From Microbaculum marinisediminis (GTDB taxonomy: Bacteria > Pseudomonadota > Alphaproteobacteria > Rhizobiales > Tepidamorphaceae), in the NCBI RefSeq assembly GCF_025397915.1, contig NZ_JALIDZ010000008.1, positions 221,906-285,905 on the forward strand: DNA of 64,000 bases, written 5' to 3'. This document shows positions 43,454 to 52,438 of this stretch, piece after piece. The stretch's first letter is position 1. Each line of letters starts with the position of its first letter. Below the pieces are notes generated by a model. The model had not been told where the DNA came from. It worked only from the letters and a program-made list of their open reading frames with translations, and did no database searches. Made by a program: the position numbers and the translations under genes.

Positions 43454-44239
43454 ATGACCGGTACACAGACATCGCCCGCCGGTTCGGAGCGGTTCGGTTG
43501 GCTGGAACGGCCCAACGACGATTTTCCGTTCTACCGGGGCCGGCCCGTCGGGATTTCGACCGGCGGCTGGCTGGTCGTGCTCGCCGGCGTTGCCCTGGGG
43601 TTCCTCGTTCTCACGCAGGGGCCCCGACTGATGAGCGGGACACCCTCGCGATTCCTGCTCGCGCTCCTCTATTCCGCGATCCCGCTGACGGCGTTGGCGA
43701 TCGTCGCCGGCCGGCATTGGACAGCGCTTTTCCGGCCGCTGAAAGCCATGGATTTCGCGCTGATGGCCGGATTTGCCCTGTTGAACCTCGTGGTCACCCT
43801 GATCGTCGGCCAGATCACGGTCAGGCTGATCGACACCACGGCGAATTCGGCGATCGCAGACGCAAGCCAACTGGCCGGAACCGACCGCCTGGCCTTCTTC
43901 GCTTTGACGGGAATACAGCTTGTCGGCGAAGAGGTGATGTCCATTCTGCCGTTTCTGGCCCTCCTGTACTGGCTGTGCGGGCGGGGCGGCATGAGCCGCA
44001 GGACCGCGATCGTGATCGCGACACTCGTCGTGGCGATCCTGTTCGCCGCCGAACACCTGCCGACCTACGACTGGAACCTGCTCCAGACGCTCATGGGCGT
44101 GGGCGTGGCGCGGATCGTGCTGCTGCTCCCCTACCTCATGACCAAGAACCTGCTGGTCTCGGCCGGCGCGCATATCCTGAATGACTGGATCTTCTTCGGG
44201 ATCACGATCCTCGGCGCCGCAACGGTGCACGAACCATGA
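43454..44239 (+). CDS. CPBP-family intramembrane protein (divergent active site)
   Basis: The 261-residue protein has about seven helices. The C-terminal half carries the CPBP/ABI motifs: QLVGEEVMSILPFLAL (paired glutamates), ILFAAEHLP (motif 2 histidine) and SAGAHILNDWIFF (motif 4 HxxxD/N). The family's EExxxR motif lacks its arginine (EEVMSI). Canonical members are intramembrane glutamic proteases or bacteriocin-immunity proteins; loss of the Arg may mean altered activity. It is 29 bp upstream of the M13 peptidase, probably in the same operon. Confidence 0.85.
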   Translation: MTGTQTSPAGSERFGWLERPNDDFPFYRGRPVGISTGGWLVVLAGVALGFLVLTQGPRLMSGTPSRFLLALLYSAIPLTALAIVAGRHWTALFRPLKAMDFALMAGFALLNLVVTLIVGQITVRLIDTTANSAIADASQLAGTDRLAFFALTGIQLVGEEVMSILPFLALLYWLCGRGGMSRRTAIVIATLVVAILFAAEHLPTYDWNLLQTLMGVGVARIVLLLPYLMTKNLLVSAGAHILNDWIFFGITILGAATVHEP

Positions 44240-44268
44240 TTTCGTCACTGAGTACGGAGGATGGAAGC

Positions 44269-46347
44269 ATGAAGACGCAGGCAGCCAGCCGGCTCGTCTC
44301 TTGTGCCGCAGGATTGGCGCTGGTGCCGGTCATCGCGGTCGCGCAGGACGGCGCGGTGCCGCAAAGCGGTCCCGATGCGCTGGAATTCTCGGTGCAGAAT
44401 ATGGACCTCACGGCGGATCCGCGGGTGGACTTCCAGCGTTTCGCCGCGGGCGGCTGGATCGATCGCGTCGAACGGCCGGCAAAGCTCGCCGCTTTCGGAA
44501 TGGCCGCCGTGATGCAGGAGCGGTTGGGCGCGCAAATGCGCGAAACACTGGCCAAGGCGGCCGACGCGGCGGCAACGGCCCCGAAGGGAAGCCCCGCGCA
44601 GCAGGTCGGCGCCTTCTACGCCGCCTACATGGATACCGCCGCCCGCGATGCCGCCGGAATGGACCCCATACGCGCTGAACTCGATGCCATCGCCGCGATC
44701 GACGGCAATGACGATCTCGTGCGGTATCTCGCGCACTGGACCGAGACGGCCGGCTTTCCTCCGCTCGCCGCCATCGTCCCAAGCGCCGATGCGGCCGACA
44801 ACACACGCTACGCGCTCGTCGCAGTGGGCGGTAGCCTCGCCCTGAAGCGGCTGCTGGCCTCTGTCTACGACCAGCACGAGCACGCGCCTCAGCGGGAAGC
44901 CTATCGCGCCTATATCGCCGGCACGCTGAAAGTGGCGGGATACGCCCCCGGGCGCGAGGCGGACCTGGCCGGGATGATCGATGCGCTGGAGGTGGAAATT
45001 CACGCCGGCGAGCCAACGCCGGCCGAGCGGATCGATCCGCGCAACCGCTATCACCCGATGAGCGTCGCAGAGCTGCAGTCGCAGATCCCGGACCTCGACC
45101 TGACGCTGTTCATCGAAAGCCTCGGCTTCTCGAAGCCTGAGACGATCGTGCTCTATATGCCCCGCTACTTTCCGGTGCTCTCGCAGGTCCTGCGCGATCA
45201 CGACATGCAGGACATCCGCGACTACCTGTCCTACCGGCTGATCCACCAGTTCTCCAATGTGCTGAGCACGGACTTCGAGGCACCCAGCCAGGCGTTCCGG
45301 GTGGCGATGACCGGCGTCGAGATCGAGCCCACCCGCGAAGAGAAGGCGCTGGCCCTGACGACGGAAAGCCTGGGTCAGCCGCTGGGGCAGGTCTACGTCG
45401 ACACGCATTTTTCCAAGGCCCAGCGCGAAAGGGCGGCACAGGTGATCGAGCTCGTCCGCGCCGCGTTCCTTGCCCGTATCCCGACCCGTGTCTGGCTGAC
45501 CGACGCCACACGAACCGAGGCTCTGGAAAAGGCCGAGGCGCTCTACTTCAAGGTCGGGTACCCCGATGCGTGGATCGACTTTTCCGGTGTCGAGATCGGC
45601 AGCGATCCGGTTGCCAATCTGACCAACATCGCGCGCTTCGACTGGCAACGAACGGTCGCCGATTTCGCGGGACCGGTGAAGCACGACCCGTTCAGCGCAC
45701 CGTCGACCCTGCCCGAAGTCATCAACGCTGCCTACATCCCCGCGGAAAACGGCTTCCAGGTGCCCGCCGCCTTCCTTCAGTCACCAGTGTTCCAGCCGGA
45801 GATGGATGCGCCAGTGTGGTTCTGCCGGCTGGGCGCGGTCCTGGGCCACGAGATGACGCATGGCTTCGACAGCCAGGGCCGCAACTACGACGCCAAGGGC
45901 AACTTGCGCAATTGGTGGACCGCCGAGGACGAGGCCGCCTTCGCCGCCGAAGCGCGGAAGCTGGTCGAACAAGCCGACGCCTACGAGGCGTTGCCCGGCC
46001 TCAACGTCCGCGGCGCCCAGACCGTCGGCGAGAACATGGCCGATGTCGGCGGCATCAACTTCGCCTATGACGCCCTGACGACCTGGCTGCAGGACCATCC
46101 CGAGCAGAACGTCGAGATCGACGGATACACGCCCCAGCAGCGGTGCTTTATCGCGTGGACGCAGCTCTGGACGGAGAAGACCACCGACGCCTACGTCACG
46201 AACCAGGTCACGACCAACGAGCATCCGCCGAACAACTACCGCGCCACCGCAGCGCTTCAGCACGTCGATGCCTTCTACGAGGCCTTCGGAATCGAGGACG
46301 GCGATCCCATGTGGCTGCCGCCCGAGAAGCGGGTGCGTGCCTGGTGA
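44269..46347 (+). CDS. M13-family zinc metallopeptidase (PepO/neprilysin-like)
   Basis: The 692-residue precursor has a signal peptide (1-26, ending VIAVAQ). The N-terminal helical domain has the M13_N pattern (VDFQRFAAGGWIDR, QVGAFYAAYMDTAARDAAGMDPI). The catalytic domain has the zinc motif GHEMTHGFD (His527, Glu528, His531) and third ligand Glu588 in GENMADVGG. The final Trp at the C-terminus is usual. It cleaves short peptides in the periplasm. ATG 44269 is preceded by GGAGG at 8 nt; an in-frame ATG at 44236 would begin inside the CPBP gene. The family is rarely essential, and the substrate is open. Confidence 0.95.
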   Translation: MKTQAASRLVSCAAGLALVPVIAVAQDGAVPQSGPDALEFSVQNMDLTADPRVDFQRFAAGGWIDRVERPAKLAAFGMAAVMQERLGAQMRETLAKAADAAATAPKGSPAQQVGAFYAAYMDTAARDAAGMDPIRAELDAIAAIDGNDDLVRYLAHWTETAGFPPLAAIVPSADAADNTRYALVAVGGSLALKRLLASVYDQHEHAPQREAYRAYIAGTLKVAGYAPGREADLAGMIDALEVEIHAGEPTPAERIDPRNRYHPMSVAELQSQIPDLDLTLFIESLGFSKPETIVLYMPRYFPVLSQVLRDHDMQDIRDYLSYRLIHQFSNVLSTDFEAPSQAFRVAMTGVEIEPTREEKALALTTESLGQPLGQVYVDTHFSKAQRERAAQVIELVRAAFLARIPTRVWLTDATRTEALEKAEALYFKVGYPDAWIDFSGVEIGSDPVANLTNIARFDWQRTVADFAGPVKHDPFSAPSTLPEVINAAYIPAENGFQVPAAFLQSPVFQPEMDAPVWFCRLGAVLGHEMTHGFDSQGRNYDAKGNLRNWWTAEDEAAFAAEARKLVEQADAYEALPGLNVRGAQTVGENMADVGGINFAYDALTTWLQDHPEQNVEIDGYTPQQRCFIAWTQLWTEKTTDAYVTNQVTTNEHPPNNYRATAALQHVDAFYEAFGIEDGDPMWLPPEKRVRAW

Positions 46348-46476
46348 TCCCGCCGGTCGGACAGGCAGCGCGCTCCGCTTCGGCTTGCCCGACGATCCGC
46401 TGCCGTTCTAGGCTGCATAAGTTGTTAGCCGGCGCGCGGTCGCCCCGTATTCAAGCCGTCTCGCAACGATCCGGTT

Positions 46477-46494
46477 GCGGCCATCATCGGCCGC
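46477..46494. promoter_or_regulatory. Inverted repeat upstream of the dikinase-like gene
   Basis: GCGGCC, 6 nt, GGCCGC (46477-46494) lies 55 bp before the dikinase-like start, in the 201-bp gap after the M13 gene. It could be an operator or a leader hairpin. The rest of the gap shows nothing. Confidence 0.25.
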
Positions 46495-46548
46495 GGCGGC
46501 GAACCGTTCGCGTGACGATGCCAGAAAGCCACTGGAATTGAGACGACG

Positions 46549-49500
46549 ATGGTAGTGAGCAAGATTCCCGGTGTTATGGCGGCCTGCCTCGTCGCGACGA
46601 TCGGCCTGGCGGCACCGGAGGGCCCCGCCGCCGGGTTCGAGGCACAGAAGCTCGCGCCTGACGTGACCGAGCGTCTGGACCAGGCCTGGTCCATCAGCCG
46701 CCAGAAGATAAAGGGACCGTTTGGCCCGAATACATGCGTCTGCAACGACGGCCGCAGCGCACCGCTCCTGACCCAGAGCGGAGAGATCCGCAACATCTGC
46801 GGCGACGAGACGCTGTTCTGTGCCGCGTTCAAGGCGGACTGGGGCAGGGATCTGGAGACGGACGGCGTCTACGTCGCCAACATCTTCTCGCGCGATCTCT
46901 ACGAATGGGACCGTATCGCCGACCACTTCGACCTGGTCCGCGGCTACATTCTCGAACGCTACGTCATCGACACGTCGCCGGAGAACAAGCTGTCGCAGAT
47001 GCGCCAGTATGGCGGCCTGTCCGGTGCGGAATACGAGATCGTCGCCAAGCGCGATTTCTACGAGCGCTTCCTCGCCGCGGAAGACTACAACGATTTCCGC
47101 CATTTCCTGCTCGCCTACGAACTGCAGAAACGACACTTTTCCCGCGGCGGCTTCGGCAAGATGCAGGAAGTGCGCAACATGGCGTCGCGCATCCAGGGAA
47201 TCGACGGCGGTTTCAAGCCGCTCCGCGACGCGGTGCACAATCAGGTCTCAGCCTCCCTCATCCCGATACTGGAGGACTACCGCGACAACCGCGCCAACGC
47301 GCGCACCCAGGCACTGACCGACGAGCTCATCGCCGAGATCCGGACGCTCACCTCGCTCGACGTTGCTGCGCTCGATAACGATATCGGCGCGATCGAAAAC
47401 CAGCGCATCATGCAGTTGCTGACCAATCTTTCCGTACGGGCCGCGGCGAGCGACGGAGTCGAGACCATGGCCGCGCTCGGCGAAATGATGCGCGTCACCC
47501 GCGAGGCGGTGGCCGACGGAACGCTTTCGCCGGGCGACCGGCGCCGCGCGATCGATCTGAACATCGTCGCCTCGGCCGTCATGCAGAGCGAGGGATCCCG
47601 CCTGCGGGACGACGGCAAGATGTCGATCGGGCAGACGATTGCGATGATGCGGGCCCTGGTGGACGGCGCCTACGGCGTCGGCCTCCTGTCGTCGCGCGAG
47701 CGGGCGTCAGCCTCGAACAACCTCCAAATCCTGCTCCTGGAAGGCGGGCTGGAGGGCGGCACGGTGCCACGGGCCGAACTCAAGCACCGTATGGCCCTTG
47801 CCGCCCGCGTGGTGGAATGGGCGCAGAACAGCGCGGTCCTCGCCTTCGCGGAAGTGTGGTCCCAGTGGCTGCACCTGATGCCGGAGGTCGGCCGTCTGCC
47901 CGACGACATCGTCAGGGGATCGCCGCTGCTGCTCTACGCCGACGCCCACCAGGACGTGTCCGACTTCGCGGTCGGGCTCGGGGCCGTCCGACACGAGCTG
48001 GCGGGAACAGAAGTCACCGGCGGCGTCCGCGCCCTCAATCCCGGGCTCGCCGTCGGTCCGCTGCTCCTGAACCCGGAAAGCGGCAGCTATTCCCGATCCG
48101 AGCTGGTTGCGCTCGCGGCGACCCCGGAAGACCTCCAGCCGACGGCCGGAATCCTCACCCAGGGCGAAGGCAACGTGGTGAGCCACGTCCAGCTCCTGGC
48201 GCGCGCGCTGGGGATTCCCAACGCCGTCGCGGCGAAGCAGCCGTTCGATACGGTCGCCGCGCTGGCGCAGCAGGACGTGTTCTACGCGGTGACGCCCAAC
48301 GGCAGGGTCATCCTCAAGAACTCCGCCGACATGACCGACCTGGAAAAGGACGTGCTCGCGGAATACACCGCCAATGTCTCCCGCGACGACGACGGCGAAC
48401 TGGCAGATGCCGGCGGAACCGGAAAGCTCCACATCGACAAGGACCGGCTCGACCTCTCCGTCACGGCGCCCGTGCCCCTCACCAGCCTGCGCCGCAAGGA
48501 CTCGGGCATCCTGAGCGGGCCGAAGGCGGCATTCCTGGGGGAACTCAAGCACCTGTTCCCCGATAACGTGGCACGCGGCGTCGTCCTGCCCTTCGGCGTC
48601 TATTACGAACATTACAGGCGCGCACGCGTGTCCGTGCCCGAGAACCTGGCGGGCAAGGACATCGCCGAGCCGGGCCAACCGCTGCCGGACTTCGTGCGCG
48701 CGACCTATGCCCAATTCTTCGGCGAGATGATCCCGAGCGGACTGGGCGAAAAGGACCTGTCGGACTGGATCAAGCCGCGGCTCGACGTCATCGTGGCCTC
48801 GATCATCGATACGCCCCTCGACGAAGGCCTGAAGGCGGCAATCGCCACCGAACTGGACAAGCAGGGCCTGCTGGATCCGAACGACCCATCGATGACGGTC
48901 GGATGCTTTGTCAGAAGCGACACCAATGTCGAGGACATGGAGAATTTCAACGGAGCAGGCCTGAACCTGACCATCTTTAATCTCGTCTCGCTCGACGACA
49001 TCTACGCCGGGGTCAAGGAGGTCTGGGCCTCGCCCTTCCGCTACCGCTCGTTTTCCTGGCGGCAGACGTTGATCGACGATCCCGAGTGGGTCCTTCCCTC
49101 GGTCATCATCCTGGAGTCGGTTCCGTCCGAGAAATCCGGCGTCGCGATCACGGCGGACATCAATTCCGGTGATCCCGACGCGATCCTGATGGCGACGTCG
49201 GAAGGCGTCGGCGGGGCGGTGGACGGAACGCCCGCCGAGACGCTGTTGTGGTCGGCCTACGGCATCGAGCTGGTCACCATGTTCAAGTCGCCGACCCGCC
49301 GCATGCTGAAGCCCGAAGGGGGCGTCGACGTGATCGCGTCCACCGGACGGGAACATGTCCTGAGCGACGAGGAAGTGGCCGCGCTCTCCGACGCGGCCCG
49401 AAAGATCGAAGCGTCCCTGGAGCCGACCCTGAATGCCGCGGGAACGCCGAGGCCCTGGGATATCGAATACGGCTTCGCCGACGGCAAGCTGTGGCTGTTT

Positions 49501-49617
49501 CAGACACGTCCGTTCATCGGCTCCGACGAAGTCGCCAATCTTCCCGCCCTGTCGCGACTGGACGATACGCCCCCCAGCGTGTCGGAGACCGTCGCCTTCG
49601 ACGAGGTTCCCCAATGA
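46549..49617 (+). CDS. Exported dikinase-like protein (swivel His and ATP-grasp domains, GWD-like order)
   Basis: This 1022-residue protein is unusual. Residues 1-28 look like a signal sequence (VMAACLVATIGLAAP). A cysteine-bearing segment follows (Cys63, 65, 84, 91), then a helical region to about 480. Residues 535-590 match the phosphohistidine swivel domain of PEP-utilising enzymes (LTQGEGNVVSHVQLLARAL, His546). Residues 650-990 match the PEP synthase/PPDK ATP-grasp region: SGPKAAFLGELKHLF, GCFVRSDTNVEDMENFNGAG, YAGVKEVWASPF, and WDIEYGFADGKLWLFQTRPF in overlapping parts. Swivel before ATP-grasp is the order of glucan, water dikinases, not PPDK, and there is no PEP barrel. It overlaps the next gene by ATGA. 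Function is unknown. Confidence 0.85.
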   Translation: MVVSKIPGVMAACLVATIGLAAPEGPAAGFEAQKLAPDVTERLDQAWSISRQKIKGPFGPNTCVCNDGRSAPLLTQSGEIRNICGDETLFCAAFKADWGRDLETDGVYVANIFSRDLYEWDRIADHFDLVRGYILERYVIDTSPENKLSQMRQYGGLSGAEYEIVAKRDFYERFLAAEDYNDFRHFLLAYELQKRHFSRGGFGKMQEVRNMASRIQGIDGGFKPLRDAVHNQVSASLIPILEDYRDNRANARTQALTDELIAEIRTLTSLDVAALDNDIGAIENQRIMQLLTNLSVRAAASDGVETMAALGEMMRVTREAVADGTLSPGDRRRAIDLNIVASAVMQSEGSRLRDDGKMSIGQTIAMMRALVDGAYGVGLLSSRERASASNNLQILLLEGGLEGGTVPRAELKHRMALAARVVEWAQNSAVLAFAEVWSQWLHLMPEVGRLPDDIVRGSPLLLYADAHQDVSDFAVGLGAVRHELAGTEVTGGVRALNPGLAVGPLLLNPESGSYSRSELVALAATPEDLQPTAGILTQGEGNVVSHVQLLARALGIPNAVAAKQPFDTVAALAQQDVFYAVTPNGRVILKNSADMTDLEKDVLAEYTANVSRDDDGELADAGGTGKLHIDKDRLDLSVTAPVPLTSLRRKDSGILSGPKAAFLGELKHLFPDNVARGVVLPFGVYYEHYRRARVSVPENLAGKDIAEPGQPLPDFVRATYAQFFGEMIPSGLGEKDLSDWIKPRLDVIVASIIDTPLDEGLKAAIATELDKQGLLDPNDPSMTVGCFVRSDTNVEDMENFNGAGLNLTIFNLVSLDDIYAGVKEVWASPFRYRSFSWRQTLIDDPEWVLPSVIILESVPSEKSGVAITADINSGDPDAILMATSEGVGGAVDGTPAETLLWSAYGIELVTMFKSPTRRMLKPEGGVDVIASTGREHVLSDEEVAALSDAARKIEASLEPTLNAAGTPRPWDIEYGFADGKLWLFQTRPFIGSDEVANLPALSRLDDTPPSVSETVAFDEVPQ

Positions 49618-51257
49618 TCGTTCCACGCTGTTTCGCGCAGGCCGTCGCATCGGTCGGGATCGCGGCCATCCTGTCGATCCCGGTGCTGACGGCGCCGGCG
49701 GAAGGGAAGGTCGTCTGGGACGGCTCCAAGCCCGCCCCGGGCATCTGGTTCTACTGGTACGAGCCTTCGTTCTACGCCGGTTTCGCGCCGAAGTCGCAGG
49801 ACCCGGACCGGGCGCATATCGAGCTGTCCCGGGGCAATCAGACCCGGTTTACCCTCGTCCTCGGGGATGCCGAGATCGATACCTACCTGGACGATCTGGC
49901 ACTGCGCCGAACCACCATCGAAGCCCTGGTGGAGAAAGGCGTCATAGAACTCACCACCAACCGGTCGTTCGAACGGTTCGTCTCGCAGATGAACGAAGCG
50001 GGCGCGGGCTCCGTTCTGGCGGCGCGCGAGAGCCTGGCGCCGAACGAATATCGGGAGGCGTCCCTCGAAGTCATGGAGAGGCTGAACCCGGGCCGCATCT
50101 TCCGGATTCGCATGTCCCTGACCCGCGTCCTCGGCGAATGGCACACCTACCTCTCCGGCGCAGACCTGTCGAATGCTTCGGGACGCCTCGATGCGGCGAA
50201 CGCACTGCTGCCCGGACGCATGAACCTCTTCACACTGAGTGGCGAGGCCGACCAGGCGTTGGACAGGGCTGTAGAGGAAGCCAAGGCGGGCCCAGACACG
50301 CCAGGGTTTCGCGATGCGGCCCTCGCGTTTCTGGATATGGCGAAGAACGGCCAGTATGCGATCGTCGACGATCACATCGTCGCCATCGAGTTCACCGCGA
50401 TCTATCCGGTCGGCACGGCGCAGGCCTACAAGAATACCGCCTACGGCAAACTGCCCGACTTCGGCGTAACCGGCGTCTGGCCGATGACGGAACGCGACAA
50501 GGGGCGCGGCATCACCGGAATGGTGGACTACCTGTCGTCCAACCCGGGTTACGGGTTCATCCCCCTGCTCGCCTATCAGCCGGCCGGCGGCATCTACTAC
50601 AACGCCTTCCACAATGCCGGCGTCCGCACGCCGGCGGGCACCAGCTTTCTGCCTGAACAGTGGCGGAACGTGCCGGGAGAGGTGACCCCGGACAAGCCCT
50701 ATCAGCAGCTCTGGCTGGTGAGCCGGGGGCCGGCCTCGCATGGCTGCACGCGGATGGACTCAGGCCAGATGAGCGAATTCCGCAACGCCCTTCCCTCGAC
50801 ATCCGACGGGCTGTCGGGGATCCCGGTCTTCCGGAACCTGCCCCAATGCTACGACGTGTTCGATATCGACGGCGACGGGCAGCAGGAGGTCATGGGGGTC
50901 GCCTATTTCCACGCCTACAAGAGCGAGAAGCACGAGCCGACCGAGGCGTACAGCCCGAACAATCGGGAGGATTTCTACGCCTGGCTCTATGGCGACAACG
51001 TCGTCTACACCGACGATGGCGGCGCTGCCCTCAAGACGGTGCCCGTCTGCCGCTTCGAAGGGTTGAAGAAGGCCGACGAAGTCGGCTCGCTGGACAACGT
51101 GCCCCTGTACGAGGCGCCCTTCGAGCCGGGCTCCATCCAGTTCTACCAGCTCAAGCCGGCCGCGTTCGACTCGCGGCCGGGGATGGAATTCAATCGCGAA
51201 TTGCGGCGTCTCGGTATCGGGTATGATGCGAATGCCAAGACCCTGTTCCTCGACTGA
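49614..51257 (+). CDS. Exported L,D-transpeptidase-like protein, coupled to dikinase-like gene
   Basis: The 547-residue precursor has a signal peptide (1-28, ending TAPAE). The only clear catalytic motif is SRGPASHGCTRMDSG (His376, Cys378, Arg380), the HGCxR signature of YkuD L,D-transpeptidases. The expected upstream His of HGT is not obvious, though NAFHNAG (His333) may replace it. The 330-residue N-terminal region is not recognised. Residues 417-425 (DIDGDGQQE) look like a calcium-binding EF-hand/FG-GAP loop. A 4-nt overlap with the 1022-residue gene implies a joint role in the envelope. Family assignment rests on one motif. Confidence 0.8.
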   Translation: MIVPRCFAQAVASVGIAAILSIPVLTAPAEGKVVWDGSKPAPGIWFYWYEPSFYAGFAPKSQDPDRAHIELSRGNQTRFTLVLGDAEIDTYLDDLALRRTTIEALVEKGVIELTTNRSFERFVSQMNEAGAGSVLAARESLAPNEYREASLEVMERLNPGRIFRIRMSLTRVLGEWHTYLSGADLSNASGRLDAANALLPGRMNLFTLSGEADQALDRAVEEAKAGPDTPGFRDAALAFLDMAKNGQYAIVDDHIVAIEFTAIYPVGTAQAYKNTAYGKLPDFGVTGVWPMTERDKGRGITGMVDYLSSNPGYGFIPLLAYQPAGGIYYNAFHNAGVRTPAGTSFLPEQWRNVPGEVTPDKPYQQLWLVSRGPASHGCTRMDSGQMSEFRNALPSTSDGLSGIPVFRNLPQCYDVFDIDGDGQQEVMGVAYFHAYKSEKHEPTEAYSPNNREDFYAWLYGDNVVYTDDGGAALKTVPVCRFEGLKKADEVGSLDNVPLYEAPFEPGSIQFYQLKPAAFDSRPGMEFNRELRRLGIGYDANAKTLFLD

Positions 51258-51368
51258 GAGACCGCTTTGCCGACCCCCCCGGCACCCGCGCCGGCCACAT
51301 GGCCGGGCGGCGTGCCGCGCGCTGCCGCCGCATCTCGGCGGACATCGGCCGCGCGGGTGAGCCGCCAC

Positions 51369-52412
51369 ATGTCGCACCGGATGAGACGTCACGGATCCTT
51401 CGGTCAGGCATCTCCCTTCCGCACCTGCATCGCACTTGTACTGTCATGTTTGTCCGTGCCGGTGGTCGCGCCTGCGCGCCCGGCCGGCGATCAGGTCCAG
51501 CACCGTTTCATCACGTTGGGCACCGGCTCCCCGTCCGGTGTCTACTACGCCGCCGGCCAGGCGATCTGCGAGGCCGTCAACCGGGCGGCGAAACGGCGTG
51601 CCGACAGAGGCGACAGGATCGTCACCATTTGCCGCGCCGGGCCGTCGGGAGGATCCGTCTTTAACGTCCGGCAGGTCGCGTCCGGCGCGTTCACCTTCGC
51701 CATCGTGCAGGCCAACGATCAGCGTGCCGCGGTTGAAGGGATCGATCCCCAGCGCGTGAAGAGCGTTCCGGACCTGCGGTCGGTTCTCTCGCTTCAACCC
51801 GAAATTCTCCAGGTCGTGCTGCCACGAGGCTCCGACATCGAACGCGTGCAGGACCTGTCCGAACGGCACATAAATTCCGGCAATCGCGGGTCGGGCACCC
51901 GCTTGCTCACCAACGAACTGGTCGAAGCCTACGGCGCGTCGCTGGACGAGGGAACGATGGCCGAGACGTTTTCCATGGAGCTGGACGCCGACGCCCTGTG
52001 CTCGGGTCGGCTGGACGCCTTCGTTACGGTGAGCGCCGTTCCGACCCCAAGCGTCCTCGACGCGACGAACCGCTGCGGGGCCCGACTGTTGCCGCTGCAG
52101 GGGCCGGAGATCGAGGACTGGCTGGCAGGTACCGCCGACCTGACCGAAATCGTCATTCCCGCGAATGTCTATCCGGGGATCCACGACCCGACGCCCTCGG
52201 TCGGCGTACGGGCCGGGCTCGTGACGCGGGAGGCGGTGCCGGCCGACGTCGTGCGCGATGTCGTGGCCGCAGTCTTCGAGGAATTGCCGCTGCTGCGTTC
52301 GGCCCACCCGTCTCTTGAATCGCTGCAACCGCGCGAAATGGCCACCGAAGGTCTTGGCGCGCCCGTCCACGACGGCGCGATGGCCTATTTCACGGAGCGC
52401 GGCTGGCGATGA
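51369..52412 (+). CDS. TAXI-type TRAP solute-binding protein (orphan)
   Basis: The protein has about 347 residues, with a signal sequence (FRTCIALVLSCLSVPVVAPARP). The mature part starts with the TAXI signature LGTGSPSGVYYAAGQAICEAVNR, then GPSGGSVFNVRQVASGAFTFAIVQANDQ, and ends in the typical C-terminal helices (GAMAYFTERGW). TAXI proteins normally work with a fused TRAP permease, but none is adjacent. The next gene is a symporter fused to another binding domain. Start is uncertain: ATG 51369 and ATG 51381 are both possible, and the frame stays open to 51267. Confidence 0.88.
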   Translation: MSHRMRRHGSFGQASPFRTCIALVLSCLSVPVVAPARPAGDQVQHRFITLGTGSPSGVYYAAGQAICEAVNRAAKRRADRGDRIVTICRAGPSGGSVFNVRQVASGAFTFAIVQANDQRAAVEGIDPQRVKSVPDLRSVLSLQPEILQVVLPRGSDIERVQDLSERHINSGNRGSGTRLLTNELVEAYGASLDEGTMAETFSMELDADALCSGRLDAFVTVSAVPTPSVLDATNRCGARLLPLQGPEIEDWLAGTADLTEIVIPANVYPGIHDPTPSVGVRAGLVTREAVPADVVRDVVAAVFEELPLLRSAHPSLESLQPREMATEGLGAPVHDGAMAYFTERGWR

Positions 52413-52438
52413 CGACCAGACCCTGAAGCGAGGCGCCG

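Noticed and set aside
46549..49617. The 1022-residue gene as a normal PEP synthase or pyruvate phosphate dikinase
   Set aside because: The swivel domain precedes the ATP-grasp part, there is no PEP-binding barrel, and the N-terminus looks exported.
47707..49650. 647-codon minus-strand frame opposite the dikinase-like gene
   Set aside because: The plus strand shows conserved domain motifs and codon bias; the minus frame shows none.
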